Shown piece by piece: positions 16,241 to 24,667 of a DNA stretch of 64,000 bases. Under the pieces are notes generated by a model, which saw only the letters and a program-made list of their open reading frames with translations, was not told where the DNA came from and did not search any database. The stretch spans positions 1 through 64,000 of the forward strand of contig NZ_BOOQ01000019.1 of NCBI RefSeq assembly GCF_016863315.1, written 5' to 3'. The stretch comes from Planotetraspora silvatica (GTDB taxonomy: Bacteria > Actinomycetota > Actinomycetes > Streptosporangiales > Streptosporangiaceae). A program made the translations under genes and the position numbers. The first letter of the stretch is position 1, and each line of letters starts with the position of its first letter.

Positions 16241-16297
16241 ATGGCGATCGAGACGGTTTCCGGCCGGTGCGGGGGCCTGGCCGTCACGGTGGCCTGA
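16241..16297 (+). CDS. 18-codon ORF with a ribosome-binding site; possible gene remnant
   Basis: Ten bases after the GH36 stop, GGGAGA precedes an ATG opening an 18-residue frame (MAIETVSGRCGGLAVTVA) that ends at TGA, with a strong terminator 13 bp further on. The spacing looks like the start of an eighth gene in the operon whose body has been deleted. It could equally be chance. Confidence 0.3.
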   Translation: MAIETVSGRCGGLAVTVA

Positions 16298-16310
16298 GAC
16301 TCCCGCCGCC

Positions 16311-16343
16311 AGTGGGCCCCCGGGGCGGCACCGGGGGCCCACT
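16311..16343. terminator. Bidirectional terminator between GH36 operon and GH29-like pseudogene
   Basis: AGTGGGCCCCCGG at 16311-16323 pairs perfectly with 16331-16343 around a 7-nt loop and is followed by GAAAACG. Read from the other side the loop serves the convergent pseudogene. Confidence 0.85.
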
Positions 16344-16351
16344 GAAAACGA

Positions 16352-17910
16352 TCAGCCGACGGTGATCTTGTCGAGGTCGGGCGCGTTGGCGCCGTTGTTG
16401 TAGAAGCGGATGGTGTTGTTCCCCGCGTTGAGCGTGACGTTCATCGTCGCGCTCGCCGGGGTGGACCAGCTCGTGCCGGTCAGCGGCAGTTCGGCTCCGG
16501 TGCCGCCGTTGACGCTGACGAAGAACGACCGGGTGCCGTCGACCTCGCCGTACACCGTGAGCTGTTCGGTGCCCGCCGTCGCGGCGCTGACCGTCAAGGT
16601 GGCGTAGTTCGCCGAGTTGTTCCCGATGAACCGCACTTTCGCGCCGCCGGAGCAGGTCGCACAGGCCGCGACCACCGCGGAGCCGTTCAGCGTGCCGGCC
16701 TCGGCCTCGATCGAGGTCGTCCCGCCGCCTGCGCCGCTCCCGGCGTAGGCGCCGCCGATCCAGGTCTCGTCGACCCGCAGCCGCTTGTAGCGGGTGGTGT
16801 CGGTCGAGGCGGCGTAGGTGTTCACCACTTCCAGCCGGACATAGCGAGTGGTGGTGGCCGGCGGTGTGCCCGCTCGCCGAGGCGGTGGCGCCGACCGTGA
16901 CACCCGAGTAGATCCCTTCCCGGCCGCTGCTCGTGACCTTGAAGACCGTGTCGTACGGATCCCAGGAGGAGACGCCGTTGATCGTCAGAGTCCCGTTGGC
17001 CTGGGTGAAGCCCAGCGCGGCGCCGGTGCGCAGGTCGGTCACGCCGGCGATCCGGTAACCGTTGTCACGCACCTGCAGCGTGCTCCCCGACGGCGGGGTG
17101 ACGACATGGATGTAGTGCAGGTTCGGGTTGGTCTTGCTGATCGTCGTCACACCGTGGGCTCCGTTGTTCCAGAACCCGGGGGCTTGAGACCGCCGTACAT
17201 GTACCCGCCGCCCTCGGTGCCGTTCAGCGACGGCCAGATCTGGTCCAGGTAGTCGTCGGCGAAGTTGTTGAAGGCCTCCTGGTTCGACGGGAACTTACCG
17301 TTGACCTGGGCGGTCTCCGCCATGAGCGCTTTGATGGACGAGCCGGCGTTGGTGACGAGACGGCCGAGGGTGAGCTTGCGATCGACCGCCGGGTTGGACC
17401 CGTCGTACCACCACGCACCGGTGGAGGGGAGCTTGAAGTCGGCCTCGATCAGCCGCGGCGCCGCCGTGTAGACCGCCTGCGGGTAGTCGTAGGCCGGGGA
17501 CATGCCGGTCTTCTGCTCGTTGCTGATCATGTCCATGATCGCCGGAGTAGGCCGAGGAGTCCAGCCAGTCACCGGAGCTCAGCCCGTCGGCGTGCCACTG
17601 CGCGTCGTCGGTCATGTAGAGGATGACCTTCAGGCCCTGCGCGTTCGCCGCCGTGATCAGCTCACCGAGGAAGTCCCTGCTGGTGCGGCAGCTTCCGAGG
17701 ATCGCCGACGGCCACGGCCTGGCGTACCCGAGCCGGCTGTGGAAGGTGGCGAGCACGATGTACTGCGTGTGCAGCTTCTGGGCCTCCGACACCCAGTAGC
17801 CGGGGGTCCATCCGCCGTTGGTGACGTCGGCCTCCCGCTTGGCGCAGTCGGTGTGCTGCGGCGACGTGCGCTCGCCCCAGGGCAGGAACAACCCCGACAC
17901 GGAGGATCTT
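16352..17910 (-). pseudogene. Decayed third GH29-like hydrolase
   Basis: Minus-strand pieces in different frames match the intact secreted enzyme in order: GLFLPWGERTSPQHTDC to WLDSSAYS; then MDMISNEQKTGM to GGYMYGGLK; then TTISKTNPNLHYIHVV to ATASASG; then TRYVRLEVVNTYAA to LDKITVG. About 70 residues including the nucleophile region are deleted near 17545; a frameshift follows the Lys of GGLK near 17175; about 90 residues of the F5/8-type domain are missing near 16880. The signal peptide and start codon are gone, and the conserved HWG is PWG. Beyond the break at about 17904 there is sequence like that upstream of the intact gene. It cannot make an active enzyme. Confidence 0.9.
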
Positions 17911-18071
17911 TCGTCTGTGATCCCACGGATCCCCGGACCTGTCAACAGGCAGGCGATCTTCCCGTGGCCGCTGGCGGTGCAGCGTCCCGGCGCGCGGACG
18001 CGGTCGCGAACCGAGCGCCGGACGCGCTCGCGAACCTCGGCGTCCGAGGAGGCGCGCCGACGGCGATCCGC

Positions 18072-20339
18072 TCACGCCGGGTCCGCCGGCAGGTCCCACG
18101 TCTCGAGGTCCCAGCTGCGTCGCACTGAGGAGATCGCCCGCCAGGCCAGCCGCGTGTCCAGCGCGAACGCGCGGCGGGCTGCCGCCAGGGCGTCGAACTC
18201 GGCCCCTTCCTTCATCCGGGCAGCCGTCAGGTCGTCCGCGAACACCTGCTCCAACGTCGAGCAGAAGTAGGCGTAAACCACGAAGTCGAGTGCTGAATCA
18301 TCCGACGCGCAGGACAAGGCGATCTTCAGGACCTCGGGCGCCGAGATGCCCGGGGCCTCGTTTCGTGAGAGTCCGTGCAGCAGATCGAGCATGTCCGGCT
18401 TGATCGAATGCGCGGCGGACAGCGCCATGATGGCCTTCGCCTTGTGCATCAGATCTTCGCGGATGATCGCCGAACAGATGCGGGCCAGCGTGGCGGCCTC
18501 GGACAGGTCGTGCCCGTTGCGGACCACCCGCCGCGCCGCCCGGATGAGATCACGGGGCAGGCCGCCGGAAAGGCAGTGGCAGAAGGCGACATACGGTTCG
18601 GTCAGCCCCACGACGCGCCGGTACAGCAAGCGCAGGGACTCCTCGTAGGCGAGCGGCCCCACTTGGATGATTTCGTCGAACGAACTGTCGAAGGCGTCCC
18701 TGAACGGCAGCCCGCGACGCTCGAAGGCGTTCATCGCGTCATCGGAGACAGAGACCATGAAATGGATTCGGCTCAACCCGAGAACGCCCTTGATGTCATT
18801 GAGGAAACGTTCGGCCTCCTGGCCGGAGCCCATCTTGTCCAGCTCGTCGATGCCGATGAAGAGACGATGGTCGGGTTGGAGGAATTCAGCCACGTCGTCG
18901 GCGAAGGCGCGGAAGGTCGCGACGATCTCTGGATAGCTCAGTGGTTGTTCGACTCGAGAAAGTCCCATCGTCCGCTGGCCGTCCAGGCCGATCGGAAGTT
19001 TCAGCGTCCCGGACCATCCCGAGGTGTGGGTCTGTAGATATCGGATCTGGACCAGATATCGTCGCGCCCGTCTGGCCAATGCCTGCTCCACCCCGCTCGC
19101 CGCCCTCCACCTCGTATGGCGGAGATACAGCAGGACAAGAATGTGACCCGCCCCCGCCACCATGACGCCGGCCGCGACCAGATTCGCGCTCAAACCGATT
19201 CTGCGAAGCGCGTCGGCGCCGGACGCCACCCAATCCCGGCCGGTAAGCGCCATGACGAACGCGTTGAATCCGTCCAGCAGATCGCCGAAGAAGTCGGGCC
19301 ATCTCATGATCGTCCAGGCGATCGCACCGTAACCGATCACGCGCAGAACATGACCGACGACCCGAGACCGGCGCCGCATCTGTGATGCGTCCGGCAGTCT
19401 CAGGTAGCGCAACGTCCTGCGGCAGAAGGTGGCGAACAGATGAAGGACGAAGTCGCGCGGCGCGTACTCGACGGGGGCCGACACCAGGCAGCGCAGATCG
19501 CCTCGTTCGTGCGAGCCCTGAGGGTCCTCGCAGAATCGCCTGATCAGGGTCGACTTTCCGGCGCCTCGGGGACCTGCGATGCCGATGCTCGCGCCCGAGA
19601 CGCGGCTCAGGAGCGCGTCGAGCTCCCGCGCGACCGCCGTCGGGACGTGATAACTACTGTCGAAGACCTCGCTGAGTCCCGGACTGGCGTAGACGGTGAA
19701 TGAATTGCTTAGATGATCCCGCCTGAGCGCGTTGATGCGCAGCCTTACCTGCGCGGCCAATTCGTGTTCTTTCAACGCCGCGATGAGCACGTTTCGAGGC
19801 GACGACGAGCCCTCGAATTCAGAGACCCACGTCGTCACGACGGGCAACGCCCACGCGTGGATACGTTCTAAATAGCGATGCGCCCCCTCGCCACCGAGGA
19901 GTCGGGATCCCGCGAAGGCGAGACCGCTGATCACGGTGATCACCAGCCCTGGCCAGATCAGCAGGCTCAGGCCACTCCAGATGCCGCCGAAGAGCCCCGC
20001 GACGACCGTCGCCAGCCCGATCACACCCGCGACGAGCGCCCTCTTGGCCAGTTGGACGTCGCGTTCGTCCTCCTTCAGTGCATCACGGATACCATCGGCC
20101 ACCGTCACCACACGGGCGGCTATGTGCTCCCGCGATCTGCGGTACTCGGCCCACTCCCGAGGGGTGGCGGCCAGCACGGTGGCCGCATCTCGAATCATCG
20201 CGGCGCGCACCTGACCCGGTGTCACCCAGACGTAGTCGAATGCGTCGCGGATCTCCGGATCCCGCAAGGTCTCGCCGACCGCCGCCATGTACTGGTCGTA
20301 GAGAATCGCGTCGGCATTCAGGGGATCACCGATGTCCAT
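18072..20339 (-). CDS. KAP-family membrane-associated P-loop NTPase
   Basis: A 755-residue protein. Residues about 100-145 hold two hydrophobic helices. Walker A is GIAGPRGAGKST (Gly256-Thr264) and Walker B is LFIGIDELDKM (about 493-503), followed by HFMVSVSDDAM. Between Walker A and B lie two further hydrophobic segments (about 330-346 and 388-407); membrane insertion at this place is the hallmark of KAP NTPases in the STAND-like group. The C-terminal 200 residues are helical, without a recognised effector. KAP proteins anchor complexes at membranes, and some STAND relatives defend against phages; neither role is shown here. It stands alone, ATG 20339 to TGA 18072, with no partner gene. Confidence 0.8.
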   Translation of the reverse strand: MDIGDPLNADAILYDQYMAAVGETLRDPEIRDAFDYVWVTPGQVRAAMIRDAATVLAATPREWAEYRRSREHIAARVVTVADGIRDALKEDERDVQLAKRALVAGVIGLATVVAGLFGGIWSGLSLLIWPGLVITVISGLAFAGSRLLGGEGAHRYLERIHAWALPVVTTWVSEFEGSSSPRNVLIAALKEHELAAQVRLRINALRRDHLSNSFTVYASPGLSEVFDSSYHVPTAVARELDALLSRVSGASIGIAGPRGAGKSTLIRRFCEDPQGSHERGDLRCLVSAPVEYAPRDFVLHLFATFCRRTLRYLRLPDASQMRRRSRVVGHVLRVIGYGAIAWTIMRWPDFFGDLLDGFNAFVMALTGRDWVASGADALRRIGLSANLVAAGVMVAGAGHILVLLYLRHTRWRAASGVEQALARRARRYLVQIRYLQTHTSGWSGTLKLPIGLDGQRTMGLSRVEQPLSYPEIVATFRAFADDVAEFLQPDHRLFIGIDELDKMGSGQEAERFLNDIKGVLGLSRIHFMVSVSDDAMNAFERRGLPFRDAFDSSFDEIIQVGPLAYEESLRLLYRRVVGLTEPYVAFCHCLSGGLPRDLIRAARRVVRNGHDLSEAATLARICSAIIREDLMHKAKAIMALSAAHSIKPDMLDLLHGLSRNEAPGISAPEVLKIALSCASDDSALDFVVYAYFCSTLEQVFADDLTAARMKEGAEFDALAAARRAFALDTRLAWRAISSVRRSWDLETWDLPADPA

Positions 20340-20501
20340 ACGGGGAACCTTGGGGCTGCCGCGCCTGGTGAGTCAAGGAAACAGACGGGGCGTGTAGGCG
20401 CCGGGGAATCGAGCGCGGCTGACGCTTCAATACGGAGCGCGCTCAGACGAGATGGACATGGGCCGGCCGACACCGGCCGGCGTCGAGCGCTTCTTCAATG
20501 G

Positions 20502-20532
20502 AAGAAGGACACCCTTCCCGGGTGCCCTTCTT
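20502..20532 (-). terminator. Hairpin downstream of rpmJ
   Basis: AAGAAGGACACCC and GGGTGCCCTTCTT pair with one mismatch around TTCCC. It lies about 40 bp past the L36 stop and ahead of the KAP gene. Confidence 0.75.
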
Positions 20533-20572
20533 GTCGTTCACGTCGTCGCGGAATTGAGCGATCGCCTCGTCG

Positions 20573-20695
20573 TCAGCCCTGACGCGCCTTGAACCGGGCG
20601 TCCTTCTTGTTGATGACGAAGACGCTGCCCCTCCGGCGGACGACCTGCGCCCCGGGCTTCGACTTCAACGACCGCAATGACCGGCGGACCTTCAT
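20573..20695 (-). CDS. rpmJ: 50S ribosomal protein L36, zinc-independent (C-minus) form
   Basis: A 40-residue basic protein, [20 protein letters not shown] to [11 protein letters not shown], the full length of the YkgO/RpmJ2-type L36. The Cys/His zinc ribbon of the C-plus form is absent. ATG 20695 has AAGGTGGGAG just upstream; upstream in-frame codons are rejected because L36 begins here. In many bacteria such paralogues replace the zinc form under zinc starvation and are Zur-regulated, but I see no clear Zur box. It is a single gene with its own terminator. Confidence 0.95.
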   Translation of the reverse strand: MKVRRSLRSLKSKPGAQVVRRRGSVFVINKKDARFKARQG

Positions 20696-20959
20696 GGCTC
20701 CCACCTTTCCGTCACGCACACCACCCGGCGTGCCGACGACGCAAACCATCCGGCGGCACGGCGCATTCCCCACCGGCGACATGCCGCGGATATCGGGTTG
20801 AGCGGGCCGTTCCCCGCGTCCTACGATCGCGAGTTGTGACGTTCACGTTCTTCTTCCACCTCCGCTAGGCGCCGTCGGCGAAGCGAGGGAAAGACCCGTC
20901 GCCGGCGAGGCGGGGTGGCGCAGCGCTGCCCCGGGCCGACGTGGAGAAGAACGATCCTC

Positions 20960-22108
20960 ATGCGCATCAGCGCGTTTTCCCACCATTGCGAATCCCGTGG
21001 CGTCACGGCGCCGACCCTGGTCGCGCGATGCGTCCACGGGCTGGAGGCGACGGTCGCCGCCGAGATAGTCCAACTCGGGCTCGGGGCGATCACCCACCTG
21101 GGGCACCGCGAGGTCCACTTCCGTACGTGTCGATCGCGGTCGCAGGTAACCGGGCTGCGCACCGCCGATGACGTGTTCCTGCTCGCCGCGCAGTGCGCGG
21201 ACGCCGGCACGGCCAAGAAGAACGCCGGTGCGCTCGCCCGGCTCGCCGACGCGGCAGACCTCGACGCGCTGACGCGGCTGCGCGAGAGCCACGGAGGCTC
21301 GGGCGCGGTCACCGGCGTCGAGGTGTCGGCGTCGTTCCTCGGCAGGCGGAACTTCACCCGCTACGACGTCGAGGACGCCGTCGGACAAGCCCTGGCGCGA
21401 CGGCTGGGGGTGGACTACCACTCGCGCCGGGCGGGAACCGCACCTCCGGCCGGCTACGGCGGATGGCGCGTGACCCTCGACGGCACGCGGGCCACCCTCA
21501 TGTTGCGGGTCGCGGACCGGCCTCTGCATCGACGCGCGTACAAACGGTGTTCCATTCCGGGGACCCTGCATCCTCCCCTGGCCGCCGGGATGGCGCGGAT
21601 GGCCGGCATCCGTCCCGGCGACACGATTCTCGACCCCTGCTGCGGCGCGGGAACCCTGTTGATCGAGGCCGCCATGCAACAGCCGCAGGCACGGCTGTAC
21701 GGTGTCGACCTCGATGTGCGGGCACTGAGTGCGGCCGAGGAGAACGCGGCGGGGCTGCCCGTCGCCGTCGGCCGGGCCGACGCCGGTCGCCTTCCGTTCC
21801 CGGACGGCGGTGTCGACCGTGTGCTGAGCAACCCGCCGTGGGGTGGCCAGGTCGCCGCGCGAGGTCTGCTCGCGGCGTCCTCATCCCGCTGGTGGGCGGA
21901 GCTGCGCCGCGTCCTCGCGCCGGGCGGGACGGCCGTGGTGCTGCTTCCCGACGCCGACGGCCTGGCCATGGCGATCGGGCGGCGGCTCGCTCCCGTCCAC
22001 GTCCAGCGGGTCCGGGTCTCGGGCGCGCAGTCCTTCCTCGTCCAGTTGACGGCGCCCGGCGGGCAGGGCCGTCCGGCGTCAGGGCAGGGGGTGGCGGCTC
22101 AGCCGTGA
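20960..22108 (+). CDS. THUMP/UPF0020-type RNA methyltransferase
   Basis: A 382-residue protein. The N-terminal half is a THUMP-like RNA-binding region (LVARCVHGLEATVAAEI), the middle has RPLHRRAYKRCSIPGTLHPPLAAGMARMAG arranged as in Trm14/TrmN and RlmL-type enzymes, and the Rossmann domain has DPCCGAGTLLIEAA (SAM site) and VLSNPPWGGQV, the NPPY-like catalytic motif of N2-guanine methyltransferases. ATG 20960 follows GGAGAAG. The target could be tRNA guanine-6 or 23S rRNA. Its 3' end overlaps the convergent cupin gene by 10 bp. Confidence 0.82.
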   Translation: MRISAFSHHCESRGVTAPTLVARCVHGLEATVAAEIVQLGLGAITHLGHREVHFRTCRSRSQVTGLRTADDVFLLAAQCADAGTAKKNAGALARLADAADLDALTRLRESHGGSGAVTGVEVSASFLGRRNFTRYDVEDAVGQALARRLGVDYHSRRAGTAPPAGYGGWRVTLDGTRATLMLRVADRPLHRRAYKRCSIPGTLHPPLAAGMARMAGIRPGDTILDPCCGAGTLLIEAAMQQPQARLYGVDLDVRALSAAEENAAGLPVAVGRADAGRLPFPDGGVDRVLSNPPWGGQVAARGLLAASSSRWWAELRRVLAPGGTAVVLLPDADGLAMAIGRRLAPVHVQRVRVSGAQSFLVQLTAPGGQGRPASGQGVAAQP

Positions 22109-22596
22109 GTAGGAGGCGCGGCCGGGGGCGGGCCGAGGATCCGGTGGCCGTAACGGCTGCCGGCCTCGACCAGCCGGGGGATGTCGGGCGGGGCCGGAAC
22201 CGGCAGGCCGGGCCGTTCGGCGGGGCGGCCGATCTCGGCGATGAACTGCTCGAACCCGGACGGAGTGGTCAGCTGCAGACCGCGGACCGGTCCGCCGGTG
22301 ACGACGAAGGCGTGCGGGATCTTGCGGGGCAGGAACGCGAAGTCGCCGGGTCCAGCGGTCCAGTGGTGCTCGCCGCAGTCGATGGCGATCTCCCCGTCGA
22401 GTATGTAGAACGCCTCGTCCTCATGGTCGTGGAGGTGCAGGGGCGGCCCGAATCCGGTGGGCGCGGACCACTCGATGAGGGTGAAGGCTCCCCCGGTCTG
22501 GTCCGCACCGGCCTTCACGCTCATCCTGGTGTCCAGGAACCACAGATCCGGCCCGTCGTCGGGGCCGAGCAGGTAACCGCTGGGGTCAAAGCTCAT
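22099..22596 (-). CDS. Cupin-domain protein
   Basis: A 165-residue single-domain cupin. PPLHLHDHEDEAFYILDGEIAIDCG gives the first metal-binding motif (H-x-H-x4-E) and FAFLPRKIPHAFVV the second. Relatives include quercetin-dioxygenase-like and sugar-isomerase-like cupins; substrate unknown. ATG 22596 has GGGAGG upstream and overlaps the end of the preceding VOC gene by 11 bp, so the two are translated together under the adjacent TetR regulator. Confidence 0.85.
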   Translation of the reverse strand: MSFDPSGYLLGPDDGPDLWFLDTRMSVKAGADQTGGAFTLIEWSAPTGFGPPLHLHDHEDEAFYILDGEIAIDCGEHHWTAGPGDFAFLPRKIPHAFVVTGGPVRGLQLTTPSGFEQFIAEIGRPAERPGLPVPAPPDIPRLVEAGSRYGHRILGPPPAAPPTHG

Positions 22597-23002
22597 CGGA
22601 TCCTCCCGATCCGTCGCCTGCCGGGGCGTAGAGCCGTATTTCGATGCCGTCGGGATCGTGCAGGCCGACAAGGACCTGGCCGGCGTGCCCGGTGACGATG
22701 CCGCCGTGCGGTTCCGCCAGGTCGTCCAGTCGTCGCTTCCAGGTGTCCAGGTCGCGAGTGCCGGGCACGCGGAGCGCGACCGGGTCGAATCCGGCCAGCG
22801 CGGCCGCCCTGATCGGGTCGTGCCGTACGGCCAGGTCCACCGTGTCGTTCGCGTCGCGCATGGCGATCCCCATGAGTGTGCCGTCTTCGACGAACTCGAT
22901 GTGCGTCTGCAGGCCGAGCACCCGCTCGTACCAGTCGCGGCTGCGCACCACGTCCGTCACCGGCAGTTTGACATGGTGGAAGCCGCTGAGCGCCAGGTCC
23001 AT
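22586..23002 (-). CDS. VOC-family (glyoxalase/bleomycin-resistance/dioxygenase) protein
   Basis: A 138-residue protein with two beta-alpha-beta-beta-beta modules: FHHVKLPVTDVVRSRDWYERVLGLQ opens the first and GQVLVGLHDPDGIEIRLYAP closes the second, with metal-ligand candidates His in FHHV and Glu in IEIRLY. ATG 23002 has GGAGGTGATC immediately upstream. It is the first gene of a two-gene operon with the cupin, divergent from a TetR gene, with paired operators between them. This suggests response to a small molecule that one of them modifies or binds. Confidence 0.87.
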   Translation of the reverse strand: MDLALSGFHHVKLPVTDVVRSRDWYERVLGLQTHIEFVEDGTLMGIAMRDANDTVDLAVRHDPIRAAALAGFDPVALRVPGTRDLDTWKRRLDDLAEPHGGIVTGHAGQVLVGLHDPDGIEIRLYAPAGDGSGGSDEL

Positions 23003-23022
23003 GATCACCTCCGATGGAAGCT

Positions 23023-23064
23023 CACTAGAGTTGGCTCTAGTGAAACTCTTTAGAGTAGCCTCTA
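23023..23064. promoter_or_regulatory. Two tandem TetR operators, TAGAG-N4-CTCTA
   Basis: CACTAGAG-TTGG-CTCTAGTG (23023-23042) is a perfect 8-bp-arm palindrome. TAGAG-TAGC-CTCTA (23051-23064) repeats its core 25 bp on. Both lie in the 66-bp gap between the divergent VOC and TetR genes. Confidence 0.85.
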
Positions 23065-23068
23065 GCGA

Positions 23069-23713
23069 ATGAGCGATTCCGTCAAGAGCAGGACCGGAGG
23101 CGGCAACCGCCGGGCCGCCCAGGCCAGGGCGACGCGGCGCCGGATCATCGACGGAGCCCGGGAACTGTTCCTGCGGAACGGATACGCGGCGACCACTCTC
23201 GATCAGATCGCCGGCGCGGCGGGGGTCGCGGTGCAGACCGTGTACTTCCACTTCGGCAACAAGGCCACGGTGCTCAAGGAGGTCGTCGACGTCCTGGCCG
23301 TCGGTGACGACGAGCCGATACCGATGCTGGACCGGCCGTGGGTGCGGCAGGTGCGCGAGGAGCCCGACGGCCGGCGGGCGCTGGCCGTCTGGCTGAGCAA
23401 CAGCCGCGTCATCTTCGGCCGACTCGCACCGATCATGAAGATCGTCCGGGACGCCGCGGGCGCCGACCCCGAGATGGCCGCGCAGTGGGAGACCAACCAG
23501 CGCCAACGCTTCGTCGCCCACCGCGCCCTCGTTGAGCGACTCGGGGACAAGCAGGCCCTCCGGCCGGAACTGACCGTCCAGGAAGCGGCCGACATCGTCT
23601 TCACGCTCGTCAGCCACGAGGTCTACTTCCTGCTCACCGTGGAACGCGGGTGGACGCCCGACCGGTGGGAGAAGTGGATCAACGAAACCGTCGCCGGCGC
23701 GATCCTGCGCTGA
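23069..23713 (+). CDS. TetR-family regulator of the VOC-cupin operon
   Basis: A 214-residue protein. The N-terminal HTH is RRRIIDGARELFLRNGYAAT followed by QIAGAAGVAVQTVYFHFGNK; the C-terminal helical domain is the ligand-binding part. ATG 23069 lies right after the second operator, so it is very probably autoregulated and represses the divergent operon. A strong inverted repeat follows its stop. Confidence 0.92.
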   Translation: MSDSVKSRTGGGNRRAAQARATRRRIIDGARELFLRNGYAATTLDQIAGAAGVAVQTVYFHFGNKATVLKEVVDVLAVGDDEPIPMLDRPWVRQVREEPDGRRALAVWLSNSRVIFGRLAPIMKIVRDAAGADPEMAAQWETNQRQRFVAHRALVERLGDKQALRPELTVQEAADIVFTLVSHEVYFLLTVERGWTPDRWEKWINETVAGAILR

Positions 23714-23744
23714 GAACGCCGCGCCGCCGAACGCCCACTCTCAT

Positions 23745-23808
23745 GCCGTACGGCGACCGGGCCCGGGGGACGAAGGGCGGACCGACCGGGACGCGGTCGC
23801 CGTACGGC
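23745..23808. terminator. Long inverted repeat between convergent genes
   Basis: GCCGTACGGCGACCG at 23745-23759 is exactly complementary to 23794-23808, with a 34-nt G-rich loop. It lies between the TetR stop and the permease stop and probably ends both transcripts. Confidence 0.75.
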
Positions 23809-23813
23809 GGGTC

Positions 23814-24665
23814 TCAGCCCTTGATCGCGCCCGCGTCGACGCCCTTGAAGAAGAACCGCTGAAGCAAAGCGAAGATCACGACGATCGGCAGGAAGGCGAT
23901 CATGGTGCCCGCGGCGATGAGCCGGGGGTTGGAGCTGAACGTGCCGTTGAGGTACTGCAACCCGACCGTGAGCGTGTACTTGTCCGGATCGGTGAGCACG
24001 ATCAACGGCCACAGGAAGTCGTCCCACGCGAAGATGAACGAGAAGATCACCACAACGCTCAGCATGCCCTTGACGTTCGGCAGGCCGATGCGGATCAGGC
24101 GCTGCCACGCGGTGGCGCCGTCGATGATCGCGGCGGCGTCGACGTCGGCCGGGATCGAGAGGAACGCCGTGCGCATCAGCAGCACGTTGAGCATCTGGAT
24201 CGCCCCCGGCAGCGCGACGCCGATCAGCGAGTCGGAGAAGCCGAGCCCGCGCACGATGACGTACTGGGAGATGATCGTGACCTCGCTCGGCAGGATCAGC
24301 GTCGCCAGGAAGAGCCCCAGCACCAGCTTCGAACCCCGGAAGCGCAGCTTGGCCAGCGCGAACCCGGCGAGCGTCGCCCCGATGGCGTTCCCCGCGACAA
24401 CGAGCACGGCGACGATAAGCGAGTTGCCGGCGTACGCCCAGACGGGGATCGTCTTGGCGACCTCGGTGTAGTTCGACAGCGTCGGGTGCTGGGGGATGAA
24501 GGTGGGCGTCTGCGTGAAGACGTCCTCGCTGACGCCTTTGAGAGACGTGGACAACTGCCACAGGAACGGGCCCACCGTGATGACCAGCACGACCAGGAGA
24601 AGCGTGTAGCGGACCACCTTCTCCGCCGGCGAGACCGTGTTGAACCCGCGACCACTCCGGGCCAT
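23814..24665 (-). CDS. Sugar ABC transporter permease (MalG type), mannoside locus
   Basis: A 283-residue six-TM protein. The EAA-type loop is DVDAAAIIDGATAWQRLIRIGLPNV. PTFIPQHPTLSNYTEV and the C-terminal LLQRFFFKGVDAGAIKG are standard MalG-type features. It starts 2 bp after the other permease's stop. No ATPase gene is present. Confidence 0.92.
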   Translation of the reverse strand: MARSGRGFNTVSPAEKVVRYTLLLVVLVITVGPFLWQLSTSLKGVSEDVFTQTPTFIPQHPTLSNYTEVAKTIPVWAYAGNSLIVAVLVVAGNAIGATLAGFALAKLRFRGSKLVLGLFLATLILPSEVTIISQYVIVRGLGFSDSLIGVALPGAIQMLNVLLMRTAFLSIPADVDAAAIIDGATAWQRLIRIGLPNVKGMLSVVVIFSFIFAWDDFLWPLIVLTDPDKYTLTVGLQYLNGTFSSNPRLIAAGTMIAFLPIVVIFALLQRFFFKGVDAGAIKG

Positions 24666-24667
24666 CG

